DNA of 64,000 nucleotides from an uncultured Lachnospiraceae bacterium (GTDB lineage Bacteria > Bacillota > Clostridia > Lachnospirales > Lachnospiraceae). The translations under genes and the position numbers were made by a program. Below are positions 1 to 8,295 of this stretch, in pieces; positions within the stretch are counted from its first letter, which is position 1; every line of letters begins with the position of its first letter. The DNA is taken from the NCBI GenBank assembly GCA_910586725.1, contig CAJUJL010000001.1, positions 82,740 to 146,739 on the forward strand, written 5' to 3'. The notes under the pieces are model-generated. The model was not told the DNA's origin and made no database searches. It saw nothing but the letters and a program-made list of their open reading frames with translations.

Positions 1-230
1 ATATGTAATTTCGCACAGACCGTTGTCACTAACGCAAAATAATTCACCGTAAAGACCATATCGCAGTTTTCTGTTTGAATGATCCCGGCTAACTTCTCTT
101 CAAACTCCGGATCTTCATCGTAATTATCCAAATCCTGTTCCACCGTAATCCACTCATAACCCAAATTTGAAAACGCTTCGCATATATCCGCATAATTGTA
201 AGCCTTCCATCTATATACCAAAATCCGCAT
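1..230 (-). CDS. DUF3880/CgeB-like protein, N-terminal part (cut by window edge)
   Basis: A reading frame opens at 230 behind a GGGAGG ribosome binding site and stays open for 76 codons to the edge of the window, so only the N-terminus is visible. It begins MRILVYRWKAYN and contains the stretch FTVNYFALV. Both resemble the N-terminal DUF3880 domain of CgeB-like, glycosyltransferase-fold proteins common in clostridia. Their substrates are mostly unknown. It lies 38 bases after the HD hydrolase gene on the same strand and may be co-transcribed with it. Family assignment is from recognition of the N-terminal pattern only. Confidence 0.6.
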   Translation of the reverse strand, partial: MRILVYRWKAYNYADICEAFSNLGYEWITVEQDLDNYDEDPEFEEKLAGIIQTENCDMVFTVNYFALVTTVCAKLH

Positions 231-268
231 TCGTATGCCTCCCTGACCGCTCGTTTTCTTTTGTTTTT

Positions 269-736
269 TTATGTTTCATTTTCATCATCCTGCATTAACA
301 GGCAAAGCGCTTTATTATATTTTTCACTCCAGAACTTCTTTTGGCCGTCTGTTATACTTTCGCAGCCCAACAATCTGCCTTTGTTCATATTGTGATGCAG
401 ATCCATCACCTTGACTTGCCTTGCAATCGGATTTTTCCTGAGTTTTTTGATGTAATCAAAATAATCTTCTTTTGGATCATGTGTCAGCAAGGCCACCGCT
501 TCTGTCACTTCCTCCGGAAACCGTTCCTTTAAATCTTCCAGCGTAACCCGGGTATCTTCTAACACATCATGAAGCAGCGCAGCGCAGACCATCGATTCCT
601 GCGGTTTTGCGCCGCAAACCAGTTCCGCCACATAAAACGGATGAAATATATACGGTACGCCGCTTTGATCGGTCTGCCCCTGGTGCGCGTCATACGCTAA
701 TTTCATTGCTTCCTGTATCAGTGGAGTATAAAACAT
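269..736 (-). CDS. Small HD-domain phosphohydrolase (MESH1/SpoT-hydrolase-like)
   Basis: A 155-residue single-domain HD protein. The metal and substrate pattern of the (p)ppGpp hydrolase family is visible: FHPF near residue 32, the HD pair in ALLHDVLEDT near 56, and VKVMDLHHNM near 110, which matches the VKLADxxHN motif of RelA/SpoT hydrolases. There is no synthetase or TGS domain, so it is best described as a small-alarmone-hydrolase-like enzyme; the true substrate may be another nucleotide. The start at 736 (MFYTPL) is preferred. The AAGGGAGG site lies 6 bases upstream of it, whereas the ATG at 742 directly abuts the site, and further upstream extension has no ribosome binding site. Confidence 0.8.
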   Translation of the reverse strand: MFYTPLIQEAMKLAYDAHQGQTDQSGVPYIFHPFYVAELVCGAKPQESMVCAALLHDVLEDTRVTLEDLKERFPEEVTEAVALLTHDPKEDYFDYIKKLRKNPIARQVKVMDLHHNMNKGRLLGCESITDGQKKFWSEKYNKALCLLMQDDENET

Positions 737-824
737 AGACATCCTCCCTTTCCTACACTCATTATAATCGTTCACGATTTTATTGACAAGCGTTAGAAAG
801 AGAGGAATCAAAAATATTGTCTGC

Positions 825-2243
825 CTACTGCACAGGTTTCAGATGAAATCCAAAATACCGCACGGCATTATGATAGCAAATGTCTTTTATTATAGTCTCT
901 AATGCCGCGTCATCATTCGGATATTCTCCGTTTTCTACCCATCCTCCAATCAATTCACATAAAATTCTGCGAAAATACTCATGTCTGACATACGACAGAA
1001 AACTCCTGGAATCTGTCAGCATCCCAATAAAATTACCAAGCAGTCCAAGATTTGCCAGTGACGTCATCTGCGCAGTCATTCCGTTTCGGTGATCGTTAAA
1101 CCACCAGGCGGAACCCTGCTGTATTTTGCCCGCTGCGTAAGAATCCTGAAAACAGCCTATGATTGTCCCGATCACAGCATCGTCGTTGGGATTTAAAGAA
1201 TACAATACCGTTTTCGGAAGCTCTTCCGTTTGATTCAGCGCATCCAAAAAATTTACCAGTTCAAATGTTGGCGCATCCTGACTGATACAGTCAAATCCGG
1301 TGTCCGGCCCAAGCTTTTCAAAAGCCGCCGTGTTGTTATCCCGTCTGCATCCATAGTGAAGCTGCATCACCCAGTTTCTCCGATGATATTCTTTTGCCAT
1401 TGCAAGCAGGAACGCCGTCTTAAACTTCAGCTCTTCTTCTCTTGTAATGCCGCCTCCCGACAGCCTTTTTGCAAAAACAGCTTCAATTTCTTCCTCGGAC
1501 GCCGGATGATACATCACATATTCCAACCCATGATCCGCCGCCAGACAGCCCATCGATGCAAAAAAATCAAGCCTTCTGCGCAATGCCCTGCACAAAGTCT
1601 GAAACGATACAATCATTATGCCGCTGGCCTCGCTTAACTTCACAAGATAATCCAGATAATCTTTTTTTTCCAGATTCATGGCCCGATCCGGTCGAAAAGC
1701 CGGAAGCGTCTGCACTTTAAAATCGTCGTCTTTGGCAATTTCTTTGTGCCATTTTAAGCTGTCCACAGGATCGTCCGTTGTGCAAATTAATGTCACGCCC
1801 GCTTTTGCCATCATGTCCCGTGCGGACATGGAATCCTGCTGCAATTTCTGATTGCAGAAATTCCAGACTTCTTCCGCCGTCCGGCTATTCAAATAACCTT
1901 CATACCCAAAATACCGCCGCAATTCCAGATGGCTCCAATGGTACAGCGGATTTCCAATGGCTTTTTCAAGCGTTTCGGCCCATTTCACGAATTTCTCATA
2001 ATCGGGCGCATCTCCCGTAATATAGTATTCCTCTACACCGTTTGACCGCATCTGCCGCCACTTATAGTGATCTCCTCCCAGCCAAACCTGCGTAATATTT
2101 TCAAATTTTCTATTCTGCGCAATATCTTTTGGATCAATGTGGCAGTGATAATCCAAAATGGGCATTTTTTCGGCATAGTTATGATACAGCTTCTTAGCGC
2201 TTTCCGTCGAAAGCAAAAAATCCCTATCCATAAATTTCTTCAT
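825..2243 (-). CDS. uxaC: Glucuronate isomerase
   Basis: A 472-residue protein of the usual UxaC length and pattern (amidohydrolase-superfamily fold). It interconverts D-glucuronate with D-fructuronate, and D-galacturonate with D-tagaturonate, the first cytoplasmic step of hexuronate use. The N-terminal DYHCHIDP motif carries the metal-binding histidines, followed by the family signature around VWLGGDHYKWRQMR. The ATG at 2243 follows GGAGG with 7 bases between. It stands alone; uxaB, uxuA and kdg genes are not visible nearby. Two perfect tandem 10-bp repeats lie just upstream (2306-2325) and may be an operator. Confidence 0.93.
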   Translation of the reverse strand: MKKFMDRDFLLSTESAKKLYHNYAEKMPILDYHCHIDPKDIAQNRKFENITQVWLGGDHYKWRQMRSNGVEEYYITGDAPDYEKFVKWAETLEKAIGNPLYHWSHLELRRYFGYEGYLNSRTAEEVWNFCNQKLQQDSMSARDMMAKAGVTLICTTDDPVDSLKWHKEIAKDDDFKVQTLPAFRPDRAMNLEKKDYLDYLVKLSEASGIMIVSFQTLCRALRRRLDFFASMGCLAADHGLEYVMYHPASEEEIEAVFAKRLSGGGITREEELKFKTAFLLAMAKEYHRRNWVMQLHYGCRRDNNTAAFEKLGPDTGFDCISQDAPTFELVNFLDALNQTEELPKTVLYSLNPNDDAVIGTIIGCFQDSYAAGKIQQGSAWWFNDHRNGMTAQMTSLANLGLLGNFIGMLTDSRSFLSYVRHEYFRRILCELIGGWVENGEYPNDDAALETIIKDICYHNAVRYFGFHLKPVQ

Positions 2244-2305
2244 CCTATGACCTCCATACGATCTGATATAATCGTAATATCTGCCAAAATGAAGATCCTT
2301 CTACA

Positions 2306-2325
2306 TGGAAAGCGCTGGAAAGCGC
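2306..2325. repeat. Tandem 10-bp repeat upstream of uxaC
   Basis: Two perfect adjacent copies of TGGAAAGCGC lie in the 91-base gap between the deacetylase stop and the uxaC start. The copies are one helical turn apart, as expected for a protein-binding direct repeat. The core partly resembles a LacI-family/cre half-site, but it is a direct repeat and does not fit the cre consensus without an insertion. A role in uxaC control is inferred. Confidence 0.5.
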
Positions 2326-2334
2326 AATATTATG

Positions 2335-3138
2335 TTATTTTTCTAAAAATTCTTCCAATGATCCAAACGTATATCCAAGCTCCTCCCATTTTGTCAGAAG
2401 TTCATCCATAATCTCGCCGTTTGTTTTTGACGTGGAATGCAGCAAAACGATCGCGCCCGGATGAATGCGCGGCAAAAGCTTACCGTACGCTTCTTCAGCC
2501 GAAGGCTGTTTATCCTGATACCAGTCTACATAAGCGAGGCTCCAGAAAAACGTATGATAACCCAGCTCTTTTGCCATTTTCAGATTTTCCTTATTAAATT
2601 TTCCCTGTGGCGGACGATACAGTTTCGCCATCTCTTCCCCTGTAATTTCCCGATATAAATTTGCCACATCGTCCATTTCTTTTTGAAAAGACGACAAATC
2701 GCTTATTTTTGACATATCCGGATGATGGTACGTATGATTTCCCACCAAATGCCCTTCTGTCTGCATCCGCTTCACAATCTCGGGAGCCGTTTCCAGAAAA
2801 TTGCCTACAACAAAAAAGGTTCCCTGGGCGTTATGCTTTTTTAATGCGTCCAGAATCTTTTCCGTATTGCCATTTTCATATCCACAGTCAAAAGTCAGAT
2901 AAATTGTCTTTTGGGATGTGTCTCCTACATAATAAGCGTTATCCTCTTTCAGTTCTTCCGCGCTGACATTTCCTGTAGGCGCGGTTCCTTCCGTCCCAAA
3001 TCCCAGGCCCCAGTTTTCCGTCTCGTTTTTCATAAAATTTGAGCTGCTAAAAACATCTACGATTTTAGCAGCTCCTGCGCCTGCCCCATACATAAATAGA
3101 AAAAGTACAACAAGAAACAGTGTTTTTTTATATTTCAT
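2335..3138 (-). CDS. pdaA: PdaA-like polysaccharide deacetylase
   Basis: A secreted or membrane-anchored NodB-fold deacetylase of about 267 residues. An N-terminal hydrophobic segment (about residues 5-25) is followed by the catalytic domain. Motif 1 reads TFDCGYENG, motif 2 HTYHHP, and motif 3 RPPQGKF; the late LLHSTS element carries the last catalytic histidine. The YENG form of motif 1 is typical of the PdaA group, which removes acetyl from muramic acid to make muramic delta-lactam in the spore cortex. A Cys replaces the Asn usual next to the first Asp. The ATG at 3138 sits five bases after AGG; a GTG at 3144 is in frame but lies inside that site. Function in sporulation is inferred from the family. 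Confidence 0.85.
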   Translation of the reverse strand: MKYKKTLFLVVLFLFMYGAGAGAAKIVDVFSSSNFMKNETENWGLGFGTEGTAPTGNVSAEELKEDNAYYVGDTSQKTIYLTFDCGYENGNTEKILDALKKHNAQGTFFVVGNFLETAPEIVKRMQTEGHLVGNHTYHHPDMSKISDLSSFQKEMDDVANLYREITGEEMAKLYRPPQGKFNKENLKMAKELGYHTFFWSLAYVDWYQDKQPSAEEAYGKLLPRIHPGAIVLLHSTSKTNGEIMDELLTKWEELGYTFGSLEEFLEK

Positions 3139-3222
3139 ATACACCTGAAAAGTATGTTTTGTTCTATTTTATGAGGCAAATTTTATTTCATTCTATTTTT
3201 TAAAGAATCCCATGAAAGAGAA

Positions 3223-4629
3223 TCATTCTCTTCCATCCCAGCAGTATGTGCACAGTTTGCACTTATCAATGCCTACCGAATCCAGCATATCGTCCATGCG
3301 GTTAAATCTCAGAGACGTAAAATTCAGTTCTTTTCGGATTTCTTCCACCATTCTGTCGTATTTGGGCGACTCCGGATCCGCGTATTCCTTCAATACTTCA
3401 TCCGTTACATTTCCACCCTCCAACCGTGCAATCATACGGCGGGTAATCAAATCCATTTCAGAAGAAGACCTGGAAAAATTTAAATATTTACACCCAAATA
3501 ACAGCGGCGGACATGCCGGGCGGATATGCACCTCTTTGGCTCCGCTCTGATATAAAAATTCCGTCGTCTCCCGCAGCTGCGTCCCTCTTACGATAGAATC
3601 GTCGATCAGCAAAAGACTTTTATCCCGAATCAGATCCTCCACTGCCAAAAGCTTCATTTTGGCAATTAAATTCCGCTGGCTCTGCATCGTCGGCATAAAG
3701 GACCGGGGCCAGGTAGGCGTATATTTGATAAAAGGCCTGGAAAAAGGTATTCCGGACTCGTTCGCATAGCCGATTGCGTGCGCCGTTCCCGAATCGGGCA
3801 CGCCGGCAACAATATCGGGACGCACATGATCGCGCGCGGCCATTTTCTTACCGCACTCATAGCGCATCTGCTCTACATTTACGCCTTCGTAAGAACTGGA
3901 CGGATAACCAAAATACACCCACAAGAACGTGCAGATTTTCATATCTTTGTTGGGATCCGCCAAAGTAACGCAGTCTTTGTCCGTCACCACTACGATTTCT
4001 CCCGGCCCCAGTTCTGAATTGTCCGTATACCCCAGATTTTTATATGCAAAATTTTCAAAAGAGATACAGAAAGCCCCCTCTTTTTTGCCAATGACTACGG
4101 GCGTCCGTCCGTATTTATCCCTTGCCGCATATATTCCTTTGTCATTCATCAACAGTATGGATACCGAGCCCTCTACGGAATCCAGCGCGAACCGTATGCC
4201 TTCAATTAAATTTTCTTTCTGGTTGATCAACGACGCAATCAATTCCGTTGCGTTAATATCTCCGCCGCTCATTTCCAAAAAATGAGAATGGCCATTTTCA
4301 AACAGCATTTTAGACAATTTTTCCACATTATTAATCTTGCTTATCGTTGTAATTGCATAAGTACCATGATGTGAACGGACTAAAAGAGGCTGCGGCTCAT
4401 AATCTGAAATACATCCGATTCCCATACAACCGGACATTTCCTGCACGTCTTTATCAAATTTCGTACGAAACGGCGCATTCTCGATATTATGAATCGAACG
4501 GTCAAATCCATTTTCTCCAAATACCACCATGCCGCCGCGTTTTGTCCCTAAGTGGGAATGATAATCAATTCCAAAAAACAGGTCAAATACACAATCCTCT
4601 TTGGAGGCCACGCCAAAAAAGCCACCCAT
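3223..4629 (-). CDS. Amidophosphoribosyltransferase (PurF) homologue lacking the N-terminal Cys
   Basis: A 468-residue protein with the two-domain PurF layout: an N-terminal class II glutaminase-like domain (about 1-225) and a C-terminal phosphoribosyltransferase domain with the PRPP loop LLLIDDSIVRGTQ at about 340-352. True PurF has a catalytic Cys at the mature N-terminus (CGIFG); this protein begins MGGFFGV, so the glutamine nucleophile is absent. Cysteines align with the Fe-S ligands of Bacillus-type PurF: ICTF (233), FGCKY (380) and a C-terminal CKLCTYC (457, 460, 463). The GAGG site is 7 bases from the ATG at 4629; the ATG six bases upstream is too close to it. It may use ammonia, or act outside purine synthesis. 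No other pur gene is adjacent. Confidence 0.85.
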   Translation of the reverse strand: MGGFFGVASKEDCVFDLFFGIDYHSHLGTKRGGMVVFGENGFDRSIHNIENAPFRTKFDKDVQEMSGCMGIGCISDYEPQPLLVRSHHGTYAITTISKINNVEKLSKMLFENGHSHFLEMSGGDINATELIASLINQKENLIEGIRFALDSVEGSVSILLMNDKGIYAARDKYGRTPVVIGKKEGAFCISFENFAYKNLGYTDNSELGPGEIVVVTDKDCVTLADPNKDMKICTFLWVYFGYPSSSYEGVNVEQMRYECGKKMAARDHVRPDIVAGVPDSGTAHAIGYANESGIPFSRPFIKYTPTWPRSFMPTMQSQRNLIAKMKLLAVEDLIRDKSLLLIDDSIVRGTQLRETTEFLYQSGAKEVHIRPACPPLLFGCKYLNFSRSSSEMDLITRRMIARLEGGNVTDEVLKEYADPESPKYDRMVEEIRKELNFTSLRFNRMDDMLDSVGIDKCKLCTYCWDGRE

Positions 4630-4659
4630 ATGCATTCCTCATTTCTTTCTAAATGTATG

Positions 4660-4692
4660 TTAACACATGATTTCTAACACCTTTTTTATCAT
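4660..4692 (-). CDS. Possible 10-codon leader peptide upstream of the PurF homologue
   Basis: A short frame, MIKKVLEIMC then TAA, starts 7 bases after a strong CGGAGG site and ends 30 bases before the PurF-like start. Such a well-spaced ribosome binding site is unusual in a 100-base intergenic space. The frame could be a translated leader, or a chance event. No alternative hairpin pair that would make it an attenuator was identified. Confidence 0.3.
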   Translation of the reverse strand: MIKKVLEIMC

Positions 4693-4724
4693 AATCGTTC
4701 CTCCGGTAAATGTAAATATCATAA

Positions 4725-4792
4725 ATAAAAAAAAATAAGAACAATATCAGGGCGAAGACTTCACAAATGATCTGTGAATTCTCCGCCCTGCC
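4725..4792 (-). terminator. Rho-independent terminator after ferredoxin
   Basis: On the minus strand a long imperfect hairpin starting GGGCGGAGAATTCACA and closing with TGTGAAGTCTTCGCCC is followed by a TTATTTTTTTTT tract. It separates the ferredoxin gene from the PurF-like gene. Confidence 0.85.
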
Positions 4793-4807
4793 GTTTCTGT
4801 ACCTGCG

Positions 4808-4996
4808 TTATTCTTCTGCATGAATTGCATTTACCGGACATCCGGCAATACATGCTTCTACAGACTCTTTGTTTTCATTAGTCGTATCTGCGACGCTGAC
4901 TGCTTTGCCGTCCGTATCCATCTCAAACACTTCCGGCTCTGTAGAAGCGCACAAACCGCAGCCTATACAGGTATCTTTATCCACTACTGCACGCAT
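4808..4996 (-). CDS. Ferredoxin, single [4Fe-4S]
   Basis: A 62-residue acidic ferredoxin. CIGCGLC near residues 10-16 supplies three cluster ligands, and the late GCP near residue 53 supplies the fourth. The spacing between them is long, as in monocluster ferredoxins of Thermotoga/Clostridia type rather than the two-cluster clostridial ferredoxin. It acts as a small soluble electron carrier; the partner enzyme is not evident. It lies 65 bases after the ABC permease gene behind an AAGGAGG site and is closed by a strong terminator. Confidence 0.9.
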   Translation of the reverse strand: MRAVVDKDTCIGCGLCASTEPEVFEMDTDGKAVSVADTTNENKESVEACIAGCPVNAIHAEE

Positions 4997-5061
4997 AATA
5001 TGTTCCTCCTTTTCTTTTTCAACTTAATATTTTCCGAAAAGAGAAACTTTATACCATTTTC

Positions 5062-6309
5062 TTACGCATTTCTCATTGCTTTTATAATGGAACCAAGTTT
5101 AGGAGTTGTGCCATACAGCAATACGCCGACGCGGTAAATTTTCGCGGACACGATGCCGATTCCAACAGCTCCTCCAATCAGAACCACAATCGAAATTACC
5201 ACCTCGTACAACGGCACCGTGCTCATCGCTATACGCGTAAACATTGCCATCGGAGAAGTAAACGGCACGTATGAGCAAATGCGCATCAAAAGCGAATCTA
5301 CATCTCCGCTTGACATCGACATCATAACAACGATGAAACCTGCTACAAACAACAGCGTCACCGGCATAACCGAAGTATTAATATCTTCCAGCTTAGAAGC
5401 CATGGAACCGATTGCGCCAAACATAAATGCATAAATCAAAAATCCCAGTACAAAGAAAATCAGCATGTATACGAGCAGATTCAGAGGCATATCAAAAACA
5501 GAAGCTACGATTACATTTCCTTCCCACTGCGCCTGATTGATATTATAGAACAGGATTGCAGAACCAAATACCGCCAGAATCTGCAAAAATCCGGCCAGAC
5601 AGGACGCAATCACTTTTCCGAACATCATGCTCACAGGTTTTGCGCTTGTAATCAAAAGCTCCATCGCCCTTGAGCTTTTTTCTGTGGCAACATTTGTTGC
5701 TACCATTTGTCCATAAAGCAAAATTACCATATACAATGCAAAAATCATAATATAAGTATAGAAAAAATTCTGCATTTGGTCCTTGCCAAGGCTTTCCGTT
5801 TCATGCTCAATCTGTACGCCAAGCACGCCTCCCGCTTCCTCCGAAGTCATGCCTCCATTCACCATGGCATTGAAACCATACATTGTTTTTAAAATCTCAT
5901 CGGCTGTCCCTGTATTCATATCGTACATGGAAAGGTTGTTCACATAATAGGTATAAGACGTCGGGCTGTCTAATACAAACGCGCATTCCGCTTCGCCGGA
6001 AACGACTTTTTCTTTTATAACGTCAGGTTCTTCTTCACTTAATAAAACTTCATATCCCGCAAACGCTTCTGCAAATGACTGCCGGAACACATCCGCATTT
6101 TCCACGCCGCCTGTACTAAGCAGCATCACCCCGTCAATTTCACGGCTTTCGGATGTCTCCGATTCCTTGTCGGCAAAGGCCTCCCTGATGTTTGGAAAAA
6201 ACATAACAACAGCAATCGCTGCAACTAAAAATACGGTAACGCCAACAAAGATCTTATTTTTCAGATAACTTTTTAATTCAAATTTGAATATTGTGCCAAA
6301 CTGCTTCAT
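5062..6309 (-). CDS. ABC-2 type transporter permease (NatB-like)
   Basis: An integral membrane protein of about 415 residues. One N-terminal membrane helix (about 20-40) is followed by a large extracytoplasmic loop (about 45-180), then five or six helices in the C-terminal half. This is the layout of NatB/YhaP-type ABC-2 exporters. It pairs with the ATPase encoded immediately upstream (13 bases). Substrates of such pairs include sodium, drugs or peptides and cannot be told from sequence. The ATG at 6309 (MKQFGT) is preferred because the AAGGAG site sits 8 bases upstream; the ATG at 6315 is only 2 bases from it. Confidence 0.85.
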   Translation of the reverse strand: MKQFGTIFKFELKSYLKNKIFVGVTVFLVAAIAVVMFFPNIREAFADKESETSESREIDGVMLLSTGGVENADVFRQSFAEAFAGYEVLLSEEEPDVIKEKVVSGEAECAFVLDSPTSYTYYVNNLSMYDMNTGTADEILKTMYGFNAMVNGGMTSEEAGGVLGVQIEHETESLGKDQMQNFFYTYIMIFALYMVILLYGQMVATNVATEKSSRAMELLITSAKPVSMMFGKVIASCLAGFLQILAVFGSAILFYNINQAQWEGNVIVASVFDMPLNLLVYMLIFFVLGFLIYAFMFGAIGSMASKLEDINTSVMPVTLLFVAGFIVVMMSMSSGDVDSLLMRICSYVPFTSPMAMFTRIAMSTVPLYEVVISIVVLIGGAVGIGIVSAKIYRVGVLLYGTTPKLGSIIKAMRNA

Positions 6310-6321
6310 AATCATCTCTCC

Positions 6322-7212
6322 TTAATACTGATCTTTTGCATACTCTACAAAAATATCATTTAATGATGGCTCAAATACCCCGATTTCGTCAATATCGTAA
6401 GCCTCAGTCAATTGCTGCATCACTTTCCTCTTATCTTCCGCCGTTTTCAGCCGGACCATAAGCTCTCTGTCATTTGTCCTAAAACAGCAGGAGCCAAGAG
6501 ACTGCGCAATTGCGTCCGCCTGATCTGAACGAACAACCAGCTTATCTCTCACATAATTATGTTTGATTTCATGTATGTCGCCCTGAAGCACAATCGTCCC
6601 GCTGTTTAAGATGGCAATGCTGTCACAGAATTCTTCAATATAATTCATCTGATGGCTGGAAAAAAGAACGATTTTTCCATTTGCAATCTCTTCTTTTACC
6701 ACATCTTTTAAGATCATGGCATTCACCGGATCCAGTCCCGAAAAAGGTTCGTCCAGAATCACAATGTCCGGATTGTGCGCAAGAGCGGTAACAAGCTGAA
6801 TTTTCTGCTGATTTCCTTTGGAGAGCGTATCCAGACGCTTGTTTCTGTACTCTGCCATCTCCAGACGGTCAAGCCAGTAATCAATGGACTTTACCGCATC
6901 CGGACGTTTCATTCCATGCAGCTGCGCAAAATATGTGAGCTGGTCAATGATTTTCTTCTTGGGATAAAGCCCTCTTTCCTCCGGCAAATATCCAATTCCT
7001 ACCTTTGCGTAATCGATACGGCTCCCGTCAATGAAAATATCTCCGCTTTCCGCGCCGAATACATTCATCAAAATACGAATGGTCGTCGTTTTCCCCGCTC
7101 CGTTACGGCCAAGCAGTCCAAAAGCCCTGCCGCTTACCGCTGTGATGGAAATCCCTTTCAGCACCTCTTTTTCACCAAAGCTTTTTTGAATATTTTTTAG
7201 TTCCAGTTTCAT
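6322..7212 (-). CDS. ABC transporter ATP-binding protein (NatA-like)
   Basis: A 296-residue ATPase. Walker A is GRNGAGKTT near residue 36, the signature is LSKGNQQKIQ, and Walker B is IVILDEPFSGLDP, followed by the switch histidine in FSSHQM. A C-terminal extension of about 80 residues is typical of NatA/CcmA-type subunits of ABC-2 exporters. It starts 3 bases after the CPBP protease stop, so translation is probably coupled, and it drives the permease encoded next. Confidence 0.9.
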   Translation of the reverse strand: MKLELKNIQKSFGEKEVLKGISITAVSGRAFGLLGRNGAGKTTTIRILMNVFGAESGDIFIDGSRIDYAKVGIGYLPEERGLYPKKKIIDQLTYFAQLHGMKRPDAVKSIDYWLDRLEMAEYRNKRLDTLSKGNQQKIQLVTALAHNPDIVILDEPFSGLDPVNAMILKDVVKEEIANGKIVLFSSHQMNYIEEFCDSIAILNSGTIVLQGDIHEIKHNYVRDKLVVRSDQADAIAQSLGSCCFRTNDRELMVRLKTAEDKRKVMQQLTEAYDIDEIGVFEPSLNDIFVEYAKDQY

Positions 7213-7214
7213 AA

Positions 7215-8180
7215 TTATTCCACCGCCAAATCCTTTTTAAATTTTTTATAGAACAGGAAAAACGCTATTCCTGCCATAAACACGATTGTAACTGCCAGAC
7301 CGCCCTCCAGCCCGAAATCCCCTCCATTGAGAAGCTCCATTCCTTCCGTCATGGCAGAAGAAAACACTGTGCATGAAGTTTCCATTCCACTGACTTTAAT
7401 GCCATATACGTTCCCCTGTACCAGATTCCATACGGAGTGCAAAGCTCCAACCAGCCATATATTTTCTGTTTTTATAAAACAAACAGACGCAAAAATACCA
7501 AATAATGTCAGATTTACGACTGCAAGAAGTGAAATTCCCGGATTCAGCAGATGAAGAGCGGCAAATGCCGCCGCATTCACAATCACCGCCGCCGTAATGG
7601 AATATCTGCGCGCCAGAGATACCATAAAATATCCCCTGCAAAGAACTTCCTCCGCCATTCCCTGAACCATAAACCCTGCCGTAAATAAGCCAAACACCGG
7701 CAATGAAAATGTATTTGACGTATATTCCAGCCTGATGGCTCCCATCAGAACACAAATCAGCACGGCAGCCGAAAACAGGCCAAACCCTGCCGCAATCCCC
7801 TTCAGGTATTCCATCGGCCAGCCTTTTTTCACAAAACCAAGGGAAGTTATTTTTCTTTTCTGGATCAGCCTGCAAAAAAGTATCACCAGCAAAATCATGA
7901 TTCCCGTTGCAAACAGCGACATTATAACTGTCAGATCTTTACCGGATGATGCCATAATCGCCTCAGCAATCCGTTCCGCATCCCCTGCGGCCGCGGCGTC
8001 CAGATAGTCCTGATTGCCCATCAGCATTGCTGTCTCTACCGGAATCATCACCAAAACCTCAGACACAGAGCAGATTATAAACAGCACAAAAAACACTGCT
8101 ATTTCCAATGCCCAATGCAGTCCTTTCTGCGATTCCCTTGCCTGGCGCACGGCTTTTGGAGTCTTCAACAAAGTTTCCAT
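7215..8180 (-). CDS. CPBP-family intramembrane glutamic protease
   Basis: A 321-residue polytopic membrane protein. The CPBP/Abi signature is present: AEEVLCRGY (EExxxR) near residue 177 and FAALHLLNP (FxxxH) about 35 residues later, within membrane helices. Proteins of this family (Rce1/CAAX type) process prenyl proteins in eukaryotes and in bacteria often accompany bacteriocin or ABC export genes. Here it is the first gene of a three-gene unit with a NatAB-like exporter, so it may process a peptide linked to that exporter or provide self-immunity. No precursor peptide was found. The start at 8180 follows GGAGGGG. Confidence 0.85.
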   Translation of the reverse strand: METLLKTPKAVRQARESQKGLHWALEIAVFFVLFIICSVSEVLVMIPVETAMLMGNQDYLDAAAAGDAERIAEAIMASSGKDLTVIMSLFATGIMILLVILFCRLIQKRKITSLGFVKKGWPMEYLKGIAAGFGLFSAAVLICVLMGAIRLEYTSNTFSLPVFGLFTAGFMVQGMAEEVLCRGYFMVSLARRYSITAAVIVNAAAFAALHLLNPGISLLAVVNLTLFGIFASVCFIKTENIWLVGALHSVWNLVQGNVYGIKVSGMETSCTVFSSAMTEGMELLNGGDFGLEGGLAVTIVFMAGIAFFLFYKKFKKDLAVE

Positions 8181-8212
8181 CCCTCATCCCCTCCCAAACC
8201 AAAATTTCATAA

Positions 8213-8241
8213 AGTATACCACATAACAAGCGTATGTTCAA
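8213..8241 (-). promoter_or_regulatory. Promoter of CPBP-ABC operon
   Basis: TTGAAC (-35) and TATACT (-10) on the minus strand are separated by exactly 17 bases, upstream of the CPBP start at 8180. Confidence 0.7.
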
Positions 8242-8268
8242 TAAAACGAAACCTTAAGAATCTATTAA

Positions 8269-8292
8269 GGCGGCTGCCTTCTGGCAGCCGCC
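8269..8292 (-). terminator. Hairpin at the end of the feo operon
   Basis: A perfect 10-bp stem, GGCGGCTGCC with its complement and a 4-base loop, lies just after the last feo gene. The U tract that follows on the minus strand is weak (TTAATAGATTCTT), so it may terminate inefficiently or protect the 3' end. Confidence 0.65.
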
Positions 8293-8295
8293 CAA

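Noticed and set aside
3195..3230. Terminator at the end of the PurF homologue
   Set aside because: A 7-bp palindrome around the stop codon has no U tract after it, so it was not listed as a terminator.
7396..7875. 159-codon frame overlapping the CPBP gene
   Set aside because: A shifted-frame shadow of a gene with clear motifs and a good start.
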